From an uncultured Elusimicrobium sp. (GTDB lineage Bacteria > Elusimicrobiota > Elusimicrobia > Elusimicrobiales > Elusimicrobiaceae), in NCBI GenBank assembly GCA_937891135.1, contig CALAFB010000048.1, positions 35,784 through 99,783 on the forward strand: a stretch of 64,000 nucleotides of DNA, in the 5' to 3' direction. Positions 49,194 to 56,610 of the stretch are shown here, one piece after another. The notes below the pieces were generated by a model. That model did not search any database, had not been told where the DNA came from, and saw nothing but the letters and a program-made list of their open reading frames with translations. A program made the translations under genes and the position numbers. Position 1 is the first letter of the stretch, and each line of letters starts with the position of its first letter.

Positions 49194-49454
49194 ATGACAC
49201 CCGAGCAATTTGGGCTAACCTGGAAGGAAGTAATCCTGTATGCGTTTATTGCCGGCTTGGTATATGCGGAGTTTAAGCGTATGCGGGCAGACTTCGGCCG
49301 GCTGCGTAAAGACATAGCCGACATAAAAAAGGACTTCAAAGAAGATTTGCAGCGCCTTGAACATAAAGTAGAGAAACACAATACCTTTGACAGGCGCATT
49401 GTGCGCATTGAGGCTTTGCTGGAATCCAAAGGAGAGCATAATGCCCAAATTTAG
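49194..49454 (+). CDS. XhlA-like membrane-anchored coiled-coil protein
   Basis: An 86-residue protein with one N-terminal membrane segment (VILYAFIAGLVYAEF) and a long charged coiled coil (LRKDIADIKKDFKEDLQRLEHKVEKH). Similar to XhlA/haemolysin-type proteins in phage lysis cassettes. The ATG at 49194, nine bases after GGGAGGG, is preferred to the one at 49185. Overlaps the endolysin start by 14 bases. Confidence 0.6.
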   Translation: MTPEQFGLTWKEVILYAFIAGLVYAEFKRMRADFGRLRKDIADIKKDFKEDLQRLEHKVEKHNTFDRRIVRIEALLESKGEHNAQI

Positions 49455-49830
49455 CCGCGCCAGCGCACAGCGTTTGGCTACCTGCCACAAAGACCTACGC
49501 GCCGTTTGTGAGCAGCTTATTAAGACGTTTGATTTTTCCGTAACGTGCGGGCACCGGGGCAAAGCGGACCAGGACGCGGCCTACAAGGCCGGAAACAGCA
49601 AGGTACGCTTCCCAAATTCTGCACACAACAAGCTACCGAGCATGGCTGTGGATATTGTGCCCTATCCGGTAGATTGGAACGATATTGGCCGGTTTAAGGA
49701 AATGGCTGCCGCTTTCTTTGCGGTGGCTAACCTGCTAAAAGAACGCGGGGAAATTACACACGAGTTTGAGTGGGGCGGTAATTGGCGAACGCTCAAAGAC
49801 TACCCCCATTTTGAAGTAAAGGAGAAATGA
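49441..49830 (+). CDS. endolysin, M15 family peptidase
   Basis: A 129-residue L-alanyl-D-glutamate (M15C) peptidase like T5 endolysin. Zinc ligands: His and Asp in SAHNKLPSMAVDIV and His in DYPHFEV; the catalytic Glu is in the HEFEWGGNWRTLKD segment. It would cut peptidoglycan stem peptides at lysis. AAAGGAG lies before the ATG at 49441. No signal peptide, so a holin is required. Confidence 0.88.
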   Translation: MPKFSRASAQRLATCHKDLRAVCEQLIKTFDFSVTCGHRGKADQDAAYKAGNSKVRFPNSAHNKLPSMAVDIVPYPVDWNDIGRFKEMAAAFFAVANLLKERGEITHEFEWGGNWRTLKDYPHFEVKEK

Positions 49831-49831
49831 T

Positions 49832-50044
49832 ATGGAACACGTGATTGCAGTTTGGACGTGGCTTAAAGCGCATTTTGCCGATATTTTGGCTCTATGGGCC
49901 ACCATTATCGGTGCCGCTGAAATCGTAGTGAAATGGACGGATTCCAAAAGGGATAATGAAATTTTGGAAAAAATCCGCGCCATTGGTGTAAAGATTATCA
50001 GCTTACTTACCAAATTTGGCTTTGAAGAGCCAAAGGCCAAATAA
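49832..50044 (+). CDS. holin-like small membrane protein
   Basis: A 70-residue protein with one clear hydrophobic helix (FADILALWATIIGAAEIVV) and a charged C-terminal amphipathic part (EILEKIRAIGVKIISLLTKFG). Lies between endolysin and spanins, one base after the endolysin stop. Holin by size, membrane segment and position; no family match is claimed. Confidence 0.5.
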   Translation: MEHVIAVWTWLKAHFADILALWATIIGAAEIVVKWTDSKRDNEILEKIRAIGVKIISLLTKFGFEEPKAK

Positions 50045-50274
50045 TGTGGCTTGCATTTGGTATAACCGGAGCATTTTGCTTTCTTTTCGGGCTGACCGTA
50101 TGGCTGGCCCGGAAGGAAGGCAGCAAATCTGCCCAGCTGGACGCACAGCTTGCGCAGCAACGCAAAGACGCCGAGGAGGCAAAACGTGCTAAACAAATTA
50201 CGGATAATGTTTATTCTCTGCCTGCTGATGACGCTAGGCGCCGGCTGCACGAAATTGCAAACAAGCAACGCTAG
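50044..50274 (+). CDS. i-spanin (Rz-like)
   Basis: A 76-residue type II membrane protein: N-terminal anchor (MWLAFGITGAFCFLFGLTVWLA), then a long periplasmic coiled coil rich in Gln/Ala/Lys. Rz-type inner-membrane spanins have this plan. The start overlaps the previous stop (TAATG). The o-spanin frame is nested in its second half. Confidence 0.7.
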   Translation: MWLAFGITGAFCFLFGLTVWLARKEGSKSAQLDAQLAQQRKDAEEAKRAKQITDNVYSLPADDARRRLHEIANKQR

Positions 50275-50383
50275 TGCCTGCCTGGTGCCCTTTGATTATG
50301 GGGATGAGGGCGTAAACGACCAAAACGCCCGGGCGCTACTGATACACTATTGCATTTGCCGGGATGAAAAGGCATGTAAATAA
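50186..50383 (+). CDS. o-spanin lipoprotein (Rz1-like), nested in Rz
   Basis: A 65-residue lipoprotein: VLNKLRIMFILCLLMTLGAGC, with lipobox LGAGC. Start GTG at 50186 lies six bases after GAGGAGG; an ATG at 50207 lacks a ribosome site and the basic N-terminus. It begins inside the Rz frame in another register and runs past its end, the classic Rz/Rz1 embedding. Spanin pairs fuse inner and outer membranes, which fits a diderm host. Confidence 0.72.
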   Translation: MLNKLRIMFILCLLMTLGAGCTKLQTSNASACLVPFDYGDEGVNDQNARALLIHYCICRDEKACK

Positions 50384-50395
50384 GAATTATTACTA

Positions 50396-50420
50396 AACTG
50401 TTCGGAAATTCCGAACAGTT
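50396..50420 (+). terminator. late operon terminator
   Basis: AACTGTTCGG-AAATT-CCGAACAGTT followed by GGTTTTATTTTC, 13 bases after the Rz1 stop. Confidence 0.75.
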
Positions 50421-50443
50421 GGTTTTATTTTCATAGCATTTTA

Positions 50444-50463
50444 TGCTGACATTTATGCTGACA
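50444..50463 (+). other. putative integrase arm-type sites, right arm
   Basis: TGCTGACA at 50444-50451 and 50456-50463, the same octamer and 12-bp period as at 19479-19498; part of a 12-bp tandem repeat TTTATGCTGACA. Confidence 0.65.
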
Positions 50464-50561
50464 CGGTGCTTGTCATTTCTCGCTTTTGTGGGTGTTTGTT
50501 GTGGGTTGTTGTAAGTGCAAAGGTGTCGACGAGAAAATAGTGAAAAAGCGGCGTTTTAGAC

Positions 50562-50590
50562 GAAAAAAAGGAGCCCTTTTGGGGCTCCGT
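50562..50590 (-). terminator. phage-borne terminator for tRNA-Gln
   Basis: GGAGCCC-TTTT-GGGGCTCC with a seven-T run on the minus strand, immediately beyond attR inside the prophage. It replaces the host terminator now stranded at 19411-19445. Confidence 0.75.
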
Positions 50591-50593
50591 CGA

Positions 50594-50607
50594 TGGTTTC
50601 CGGACTA
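50594..50607. other. attR core (tRNA-Gln 3' end)
   Basis: TGGTTTCCGGACTA, identical to 19445-19458. On the minus strand it reads TAGTCCGGAAACCA, the T-stem end, acceptor and CCA of tRNA-Gln. Confidence 0.85.
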
Positions 50608-50667
50608 GGACTCGAACCTAGAATGACTGGACCAAAACCAGTAGTGATACCATTTCACCATCCGGAA
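50594..50667 (-). tRNA. tRNA-Gln (TTG anticodon)
   Basis: Minus strand cloverleaf: acceptor TTCCGGA/TCCGGAA, D-arm GTGA...TCAC, anticodon arm ACTGG-TTTTGGT-CCAGT, T-arm CTAGG-TTCGAGT-CCTAG, discriminator A and encoded CCA. All stems pair fully. It is the prophage integration target and remains intact. Confidence 0.93.
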
Positions 50668-50683
50668 GTAAATTTTTGCAATC

Positions 50684-50989
50684 TTAAAGAATTTGCTGAG
50701 TACCGCCGGAGAATTGCGTAGCAGTACGTTTCTGCCCGGCTAATTCTTCTTGGTACGCTTGCAAAATATGCTTTTCCAAATAATTCCGAAATTCCCGTGT
50801 AATCGGATGGGCTAAATCCCGGTGCTCGTGCTCTGCAACCTTGCGAGCTGGCATACAAAGCAGCAGGCCACTATCTCCTACTACTACTTTCATATTCCGC
50901 ACAACAAAACAATTATCAAAAGTTACACTCGCAAATGCTTTCAAGCGTTCTTCATCCACGAGATGTATTTTTATTTCTGTAATTTGCAT
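50684..50989 (-). CDS. spoVG: SpoVG family regulator
   Basis: A 101-residue SpoVG. MQITEIKIHLVDEERLKAFASVTFDNCFVVRNMKVV matches the family's start, followed by PARK...DLAHPITREFRNYLEKHIL. SpoVG proteins are small dimeric DNA/RNA-binding regulators; in non-sporulating bacteria they affect envelope and cell-division genes. AGGAG is eight bases before the ATG, which lies 38 bases inside the end of ispE, so the two are cotranscribed. tRNA-Gln follows on the same strand. Confidence 0.92.
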   Translation of the reverse strand: MQITEIKIHLVDEERLKAFASVTFDNCFVVRNMKVVVGDSGLLLCMPARKVAEHEHRDLAHPITREFRNYLEKHILQAYQEELAGQKRTATQFSGGTQQIL

Positions 50990-51881
50990 GAGAAGGACTC
51001 CTATAAAAAGACACCGGATATACCAGCATCTTGATATGTTGCAACGCTTTCGTTACATTCCACGCATCCTGGTTAGTGCCAACTAATGCAAACACCGTGG
51101 AACCAGAGCCCGACATTCTGCAAATCCCGTTGCTTACCGGTGCCAATGCCGTTAAGGCCTTTTTTACCGGAGAAACAAACGGCAGAACATATTCTTCCAA
51201 TCTGTTAAATAACAACGGTTTCCAAGCAGTAAGCGGTAAACCGTTTCTCACAACATTTATTAGTTTATCTAATTTGGCGACGTTTGTCAATATTTCTTCG
51301 GCCGCCGGCAAAGTCATTTTGCCAAAAATCCCTGGGGTGGATACCGCTACTTGCGGGTATACCAGTACCAACTGCGGAAGTGCTTGCGGGGCGGGAATGG
51401 GGGTCAGTTTTTCGCCGATACCTTCCCCTTTTAAAAATGTATCCGGGTACAAAAAAAGTGGAACATCTGCCCCTAACCGGGCAGCTAGCGGCAAAAAATC
51501 CAGCGGATTTTTGTTAAAAATTTCACATAAACCAAGCAGTACACCCGCCGCGTCCGAAGAACCACCGCCCAGCCCGGCACCTGTTGGTACGTGTTTATCT
51601 AAATGTAAGTGAATACGGGCCGTCAAACCGCATTGTTCTAAAAATTGTTGGGCGGCCTTCCAAACTAAATTTTGGGGCGAGCACGGGATGTGTTTGCCTT
51701 GCGGGCCGGTAATACGTAGGGAAATATGGGTTTTGGCGGATTCTTCGGCGGTTATATGCAACGTGTCGCCCAGGTCAATTTTGGCAAACAAGGTGGCTAA
51801 TTCGTGGTAGCCGTTGGGGCGTTTGCCAGTTACTTCCAAAAACAAATTAACTTTGGCCGGGCAGAACCGCGTTACGTTCAT
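50952..51881 (-). CDS. ispE: 4-diphosphocytidyl-2-C-methyl-D-erythritol kinase
   Basis: A 309-residue GHMP kinase of the MEP isoprenoid pathway, phosphorylating CDP-methylerythritol. AKVNLFLEVTGKRPNGYHEL is the substrate-binding N-terminus, PTGAGLGGGSSDAA the ATP-binding loop, and MSGSGSTVFAL the C-terminal GHMP motif. Starts four bases inside the upstream MORN gene. The ispE-spoVG order is common in bacteria. About 30 residues at the C-terminus past the fold (PSHANYRNKNTSRG) are unusual and come from the overlap with spoVG. Confidence 0.93.
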   Translation of the reverse strand: MNVTRFCPAKVNLFLEVTGKRPNGYHELATLFAKIDLGDTLHITAEESAKTHISLRITGPQGKHIPCSPQNLVWKAAQQFLEQCGLTARIHLHLDKHVPTGAGLGGGSSDAAGVLLGLCEIFNKNPLDFLPLAARLGADVPLFLYPDTFLKGEGIGEKLTPIPAPQALPQLVLVYPQVAVSTPGIFGKMTLPAAEEILTNVAKLDKLINVVRNGLPLTAWKPLLFNRLEEYVLPFVSPVKKALTALAPVSNGICRMSGSGSTVFALVGTNQDAWNVTKALQHIKMLVYPVSFYRSPSHANYRNKNTSRG

Positions 51882-52945
51882 AGCGGGCGGTACTCCGTAT
51901 TATGAATGATGTTCCCCCAATGGTATTCTTCACAGGCAATTAGGTCTCCGTCTTGGGTATAGATATTTCGTTGTCCGTTTAACATCCCGTCGGAATAAAA
52001 CTCCGTCATGCGTATGGCCCCGTTTGGGAAAAATTCTTTACGTTCTCCTTCTAAACGGCCGTTTTCATACGTTTCCAAATACCACAGTTCCGAGGTCGGG
52101 AAAAATAACTTGCGTTCCCCGGTTAATTTACCGTCTACGAGTTTTTCCTGCATTTCTACCGTGCCGTTGGGATAATAGGTAATATGTTCCCCGGTCAGGC
52201 GGCCTTTGGCATAGAGGGCGCGTTCCCGTACTTGCCCATCTTGTTGGGTAATGGTAAGCGGTCCGTCCAACTGGGCGTTTAGATACGAACATTCCGTATG
52301 CAGTACTCCGTCCCGGTTATAGGAATTATACACCGCCGGGCCGTTTAATACGCCTTGTTGGTAAGATTCTTTGGAAAGGACCCGGTTGTTTTCATCATAG
52401 CATACCAGCTCTCCGTTTAATTTGTTGCCGGTATAGTGGGCTTCGGTTTTGAGTTGTCCGCTTTCGGTAAATTCTTTTACAACCCCGTCCGGAATTTGGC
52501 CTAGCAGTTCTACGCCTACTCCTTTGTCGGACAAGGTTTCCTCAGCAATTTGTTTACCGTTTACATAAAACGTACGGGAATCTTTGGTGGATTTTAATAC
52601 CGTACCCGGGTACACCGGGGCGGGTTTGCGTTTCGTAGTTTCTGTCGGCAGGGGGGCGGCACTATGTTCGCTGACGTGCAACAGCTGCCCGTGGTCGTAT
52701 TCTTCGCTAAAGGTAACAGAACGGTCCGACAGGTTGATAACTTCTAATTTGCCGTGTAATTTACCTTGTTCAAAATGTTTCCGGGTGACGGAGCCGGTCG
52801 TAATTTCAGTAATTTCTCCGTCAGGAATAGACCCCGTAATATGGACGATATTATGGTCTTTGTCTAAAAACTCTTTAGCCAGGCATTGGGCTTTATAATA
52901 GGTGCGTGCCTCGGGCGTAACGATGCAAAATAATTTTTCGGTCAT
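51878..52945 (-). CDS. MORN-variant repeat protein
   Basis: A 355-residue protein dominated by MORN_2-type repeats (about residues 155-350): G.L.GE...Y..NG....E..Y..G.L.G units such as GRLTGEHITYYPNGTVEMQEKL. Such proteins are toxin-antitoxin-like 'YwqK' antitoxin-type or scaffold proteins of unclear role. The first 100 residues are a weaker repeat series. The ATG at 52945 is exactly six bases after a -10, so the mRNA is probably leaderless; an earlier in-frame start lies within the promoter. No signal peptide, so cytoplasmic. Heads the ispE-spoVG unit. Confidence 0.75.
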   Translation of the reverse strand: MTEKLFCIVTPEARTYYKAQCLAKEFLDKDHNIVHITGSIPDGEITEITTGSVTRKHFEQGKLHGKLEVINLSDRSVTFSEEYDHGQLLHVSEHSAAPLPTETTKRKPAPVYPGTVLKSTKDSRTFYVNGKQIAEETLSDKGVGVELLGQIPDGVVKEFTESGQLKTEAHYTGNKLNGELVCYDENNRVLSKESYQQGVLNGPAVYNSYNRDGVLHTECSYLNAQLDGPLTITQQDGQVRERALYAKGRLTGEHITYYPNGTVEMQEKLVDGKLTGERKLFFPTSELWYLETYENGRLEGERKEFFPNGAIRMTEFYSDGMLNGQRNIYTQDGDLIACEEYHWGNIIHNTEYRPL

Positions 52946-52951
52946 AGCCCT

Positions 52952-52981
52952 ATTGTACAATACTTTTAGGGAGAAAGACAA
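52952..52981 (-). promoter_or_regulatory. promoter of the MORN-ispE-spoVG unit (leaderless start)
   Basis: Minus strand TTGTCT, 18-bp spacer, TACAAT, six bases, ATG. Confidence 0.6.
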
Positions 52982-53028
52982 TTTGCTGTAAGGGCTCAAA
53001 ATTTATTTGTCCATAGAGGGCTTGTTTT

Positions 53029-53037
53029 TGCTATACT
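53029..53037 (+). promoter_or_regulatory. extended -10 promoter of trxA
   Basis: TGC-TATACT, 29 nt before the ATG; -35 is weak (TTGTCC, 19-bp spacer). Confidence 0.5.
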
Positions 53038-53066
53038 ACCTTTATAGATTTTGAGTGAGGTAGATT

Positions 53067-53390
53067 ATGAGTGAAGTCATTTTAACGGATGAAAATTTTG
53101 AACAAGAAGTATTGCAAGCCCAAGAGCCGGTGCTCGTGGACTTTTGGGCCACGTGGTGCGGTCCGTGCCGGATGTTGGCCCCGGTGGTAGAAGAATTAGC
53201 GAGCGAATTTGCCGGCAAAGTAAAAGTATGTAAGTTGGATGTAGACCAAGGGATGAATACTGCCGGGAAATACCAAATTTCATCGGTGCCTACCTTGATT
53301 GCCTTTAAAAACGGGCAAATTGCGTTTCAAGCCGTAGGGCTGCAATCCAAAGACGCGCTGGCCGCCAAATTAAACGAACTTTTAAAATAA
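53067..53390 (+). CDS. trxA: thioredoxin
   Basis: A 107-residue thioredoxin. The active site WATWCGPCRML has Cys31 and Cys34; the cis-proline motif SVPTLIAFKNG follows at the expected place. Cytoplasmic disulfide reductase; GTGAGG precedes the ATG. Followed by a GC-rich terminator, so mostly monocistronic. Confidence 0.95.
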   Translation: MSEVILTDENFEQEVLQAQEPVLVDFWATWCGPCRMLAPVVEELASEFAGKVKVCKLDVDQGMNTAGKYQISSVPTLIAFKNGQIAFQAVGLQSKDALAAKLNELLK

Positions 53391-53396
53391 TGTTAC

Positions 53397-53425
53397 ACCC
53401 GCCCCGATGAGGGGCGGGGTTTTCC
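53397..53425 (+). terminator. terminator after trxA
   Basis: CCCGCCCC-GATGA-GGGGCGGG followed by GTTTTCC. Confidence 0.7.
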
Positions 53426-53450
53426 TTCCTGCTTTTCCCTATATATTGCT

Positions 53451-56027
53451 ATGACCCAACCGAATCCTCCCTTTTATTTAATTGACGCGCACGGTTTTTT
53501 ACACCGTAACTACCATGCGTTGCCTAAATTATCTACAGCCGCTGGGTTAGAGGTGGGCGCGTTATATGGGTTTGTGCGGTGGCTTTTAAAAATGTTGCAG
53601 GAAAAACATCCCGCGTATGTGGCGGTTTGTTTTGATTCTCCGGGCGGTTGTGCGCGGCGTAAAGCGTTGTTGCCCACGTACAAAGCAAACCGGGATAAAC
53701 CGGATGATGCTTTGGTAAGTCAGTTAAATTTGGCGCGGGAACTGGTGCGTGGACTAGGGCTTAGCGTAGTGGCCCAACCGGGTATTGAAGCAGATGATTT
53801 GATGGCTTTTTTGGCCCGGCAAGCGGCACAAATTCAAGTGCCCAGCGTGCTGGTTACTTCAGACAAAGATGTTTATCAATTTTTAAACGAATGGATTTCT
53901 ATTTGGCCTTCGGGCAAAGAGGCCGTGAAAGGCCCCGAAGCGGCCCGGGAAAAATTCGGCGTACCGCCGGAATTTTTGCCGGATTACTTTGCCCTCGTGG
54001 GGGATGCATCGGACAATATTCCCGGAGCTGCCGGTATTGGCCCTAAGAGTGCCGTGGAACTGGTCACGAAATTTGGGCATTTAGAGGATATATTACGTGC
54101 CGCTCACAACGGGGACCCGCAATTAAAACCTGCTCTTGCTAAAAAAATCTTAGCTAGTGAGGGCAGCGCGCTATTATCCAAACAGTTAGTGGTGTTGGAT
54201 AAAAGTTTGCAGATGCCGTTTCGGTTGCAGGATTACCAGGTGCACCTGCCGGACCGGGCCGCGTTGGCTGTTTTGTTTGCCCCGTATGAATTTAAAAATT
54301 TGCTGAATTTAGTGCCGTCTACTGCCGCACAGCCCGGCGAATTGTTTGCCGCACCTTCGGTACCCGCGCTTTCCTTGAGCGAAGTATTAAAACGTGCCCA
54401 AACGGCCCCGCGGGTGTTTGTGCATACCGACGAAGATTTTTTGGTGGTAGGGCTCAATGAACAGGAATTTTCTGTTGTGCCGCTGGCAGAGGTAGAACCG
54501 TGGGAACTGGACCAGCTGAAGCAGATTTTTTTAAAGGATACTATCCAAAAATTGGGGTATGATATTAAACTGACCTTGCGCTTGTTGGACCTTAATTTGA
54601 AGGGTCATTTTTTAAATTGTTTTGACGGACGGCTGGCCAAATATTTGTTGGACCCGTCGGGTGATTTAAGTTTTGCGGGATGTATTGCCCAATATTTTTC
54701 CGCTACCGTGCAAGAGGAAAATCCGCAAATTTTACTACAAACGTATAATCAATTTATAGGGCCGTTACAAGAGAAACTGACCGAAAAGCTCAAAGCCAGC
54801 GGACAATATGAATTGTATCAAACCTTAGAATTGCCGCTCTTGACGGTGTTGGCGGATATGGAGTGGCAAGGCCTTCGCATAGACCCGGGGTGGCTGGAAA
54901 GTTTCAAAATGCTGTTGGAACAAGAAATGGCCCAATGCCAAGCCTCTATAGATGCCCAGGCCGGCTACGCGGTCAATATCAATTCACCCAAGCAACTGGG
55001 GGCACTTTTATTTGAACAGATGAAAATTCCGCCGGTACGCAAAACGAAAACGGGGTATTCCACGGATGAAAGCGTCTTAGAAGAAATTGCCGGCGCATAC
55101 CCAATTGCGCGTACGATTTTGGATTACCGCGCCAGCAGCAAATTAAAATCCACGTATGTAGATAATTTACTATTACTGGCGGATGAAAACCATATTGTCC
55201 ATTCGTATTTGGACCAAACCGGTACGGTAACGGGACGGTTATCCAGTTCCAGCCCCAATTTGCAGAATATCCCCGTACGGACCGAAAAAGGCCGCCAGCT
55301 GCGCCGCGCGTTTTGCGCCGTGCCGGGGCATGTGCTCTTAAGCGTGGACTATTCGCAAATTGATTTGCGCGTTCTGGCGCACGAAAGCCAAGACCCCGTT
55401 TTAATCCAATCCTTTTTAGACGGGGGAGATATCCACACCCAAACCGCCGCGCAAGTGTTTGGGGTCATGCCGTTAATGGTAACGTCCGAAATGCGCGCTA
55501 GCGCAAAGGCTATCAATTTTGGTATTATATATGGGCAGGGGCCAATGGGCCTGTCGCAATCCCTGGGCATATCTTTACACGAAGCCAAAGAATATATAGA
55601 CAATTATTTTAAGAATTACCGCACCGTACGTGCCTGGATAGATGAAAATATTGCGTTGGCCCGCCAAAACGGATATGTCAAAACTATGTTAGGGCATGTA
55701 CGTTATTTGCCGGAGTTTAATATGGGGATTGGCAGTATGGCCTCGTTTGCCCAGCGTGCCGCTATTAACACCATTGTGCAGGGCGGTTCGGCCGATATTA
55801 TTAAAAAAGCCATGCTGGATGTGTTTGCGTTTACGCGCGGTACGGATGTAAATATGTTAATGCAGGTGCATGACGAACTGATTTTTGAGTTGCCGCAGGA
55901 GAAATTAAAAGAAGCGGCCGGAACGATTCAGCATTTAATGCAAAACGCCGTGAAGTTACGCGTACCGTTGTTAGTTAGCACCAAAGCAGGGCCGAACTGG
56001 TACGAACTGCAAAAATTTTCTCTATGA
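53451..56027 (+). CDS. polA: DNA polymerase I
   Basis: An 858-residue Pol I. The N-terminal 5' nuclease (about 1-290) has VCFDSPGGCARRKALLPTYKANR, IEADDLMAFLARQ and GDASDNIPGAAGIGPKSA. The middle domain (about 310-460) lacks proofreading residues: the Exo II site reads LGYDIKLTLRLL and no DxE Exo I motif is seen. The polymerase has VDYSQIDLRVLAHES with Asp633, RASAKAINFGIIYG, and MQVHDELIFE with Asp808. No ribosome site precedes the ATG; TATATA ends five to six bases before it, so a leaderless mRNA is possible. The stop overlaps coaE. Confidence 0.95.
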   Translation: MTQPNPPFYLIDAHGFLHRNYHALPKLSTAAGLEVGALYGFVRWLLKMLQEKHPAYVAVCFDSPGGCARRKALLPTYKANRDKPDDALVSQLNLARELVRGLGLSVVAQPGIEADDLMAFLARQAAQIQVPSVLVTSDKDVYQFLNEWISIWPSGKEAVKGPEAAREKFGVPPEFLPDYFALVGDASDNIPGAAGIGPKSAVELVTKFGHLEDILRAAHNGDPQLKPALAKKILASEGSALLSKQLVVLDKSLQMPFRLQDYQVHLPDRAALAVLFAPYEFKNLLNLVPSTAAQPGELFAAPSVPALSLSEVLKRAQTAPRVFVHTDEDFLVVGLNEQEFSVVPLAEVEPWELDQLKQIFLKDTIQKLGYDIKLTLRLLDLNLKGHFLNCFDGRLAKYLLDPSGDLSFAGCIAQYFSATVQEENPQILLQTYNQFIGPLQEKLTEKLKASGQYELYQTLELPLLTVLADMEWQGLRIDPGWLESFKMLLEQEMAQCQASIDAQAGYAVNINSPKQLGALLFEQMKIPPVRKTKTGYSTDESVLEEIAGAYPIARTILDYRASSKLKSTYVDNLLLLADENHIVHSYLDQTGTVTGRLSSSSPNLQNIPVRTEKGRQLRRAFCAVPGHVLLSVDYSQIDLRVLAHESQDPVLIQSFLDGGDIHTQTAAQVFGVMPLMVTSEMRASAKAINFGIIYGQGPMGLSQSLGISLHEAKEYIDNYFKNYRTVRAWIDENIALARQNGYVKTMLGHVRYLPEFNMGIGSMASFAQRAAINTIVQGGSADIIKKAMLDVFAFTRGTDVNMLMQVHDELIFELPQEKLKEAAGTIQHLMQNAVKLRVPLLVSTKAGPNWYELQKFSL

Positions 56028-56602
56028 ATCAAAATTCCTGGATAATCGGTTTAACCGGGCCTATAGTAAGTGGCAAAAGTACCGCACTCATGTATTTTAA
56101 AGCGCAAGGGGCCGAAGTCATTTCGTGTGATGAGATAGTACGGCAATTATACACGCGCCCGGCGGTGTGTAAGCGTATTAAATCTGTGTTGGGCACTACG
56201 GATAAAATAAAAATTGCGGAACTTGTTTTTAAGCAGGCAGCCCAACGTAAACAATTAGAGCAGCTTTTGCATCCGTTGGTGCGCCGAGAAGTACGCACCC
56301 GCATCCGGCAACATACGCAAGCATTAGTAGTGGTGGAAGTTCCTTTATTGTTTGAAGCCGGGTGGGAAAAACTATTTGATTTAACAGTATGTGTGCTGGC
56401 AGACCCCAAAACGCTGCCGGCCCGTTTAAAAGCGCGTAAATTAAACAAGGCCGAATATAGGCGGCGTTTAAAAAACCAACTTTCGCCTGAAGAAAAGGCC
56501 GCCCGCGCGGATGTGGTATTTTTCCACGCCACTAAGGCGCAGCTGAAACAAAGCATCACCCGCTTTTGTAATGTTTTGAAAGTAGTACACAAAGTAAAAT
56601 AG
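56024..56602 (+). CDS. coaE: dephospho-CoA kinase
   Basis: A 192-residue P-loop kinase for the last step of CoA synthesis. Walker A GLTGPIVSGKST, then EVISCDEIVRQLY, the nucleoside motif VVVEVPLLFEAGWEKLFD and the lid R-rich KARKLNKAEYRRRLKNQ. The Walker loop has PIVS where GGIGS is usual, a mild deviation. The start overlaps the polA stop by four bases. CoA supply also feeds the phosphopantetheinyl transferase at the other end of the window, though the loci are far apart. Confidence 0.93.
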   Translation: MNQNSWIIGLTGPIVSGKSTALMYFKAQGAEVISCDEIVRQLYTRPAVCKRIKSVLGTTDKIKIAELVFKQAAQRKQLEQLLHPLVRREVRTRIRQHTQALVVVEVPLLFEAGWEKLFDLTVCVLADPKTLPARLKARKLNKAEYRRRLKNQLSPEEKAARADVVFFHATKAQLKQSITRFCNVLKVVHKVK

Positions 56603-56610
56603 GAGTAATC

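Larger units (their letters stand above)
19445..50607. mobile_element. complete siphovirus prophage integrated at tRNA-Gln
   Basis: About 31.2 kb flanked by a 14-bp direct repeat of the tRNA-Gln 3' end. It has recognisable lysogeny, replication, packaging, head, long non-contractile tail, and lysis modules, with no obvious disrupted gene. Almost all genes are on the plus strand; exceptions are the attL-proximal integrase and the Cys-rich gene at 41673. It appears AT-richer than the host flanks by eye. Whether it is inducible cannot be told from sequence. Confidence 0.92.

Noticed and set aside
50444..50463. Short tandem repeat as a CRISPR or VNTR
   Set aside because: Only two 12-bp units, and the same octamer pair lies at the other prophage end, so integrase arm sites explain it better.
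53883..54457. Minus-strand open frames within polA
   Set aside because: Antisense shadows of a clear DNA polymerase I frame.
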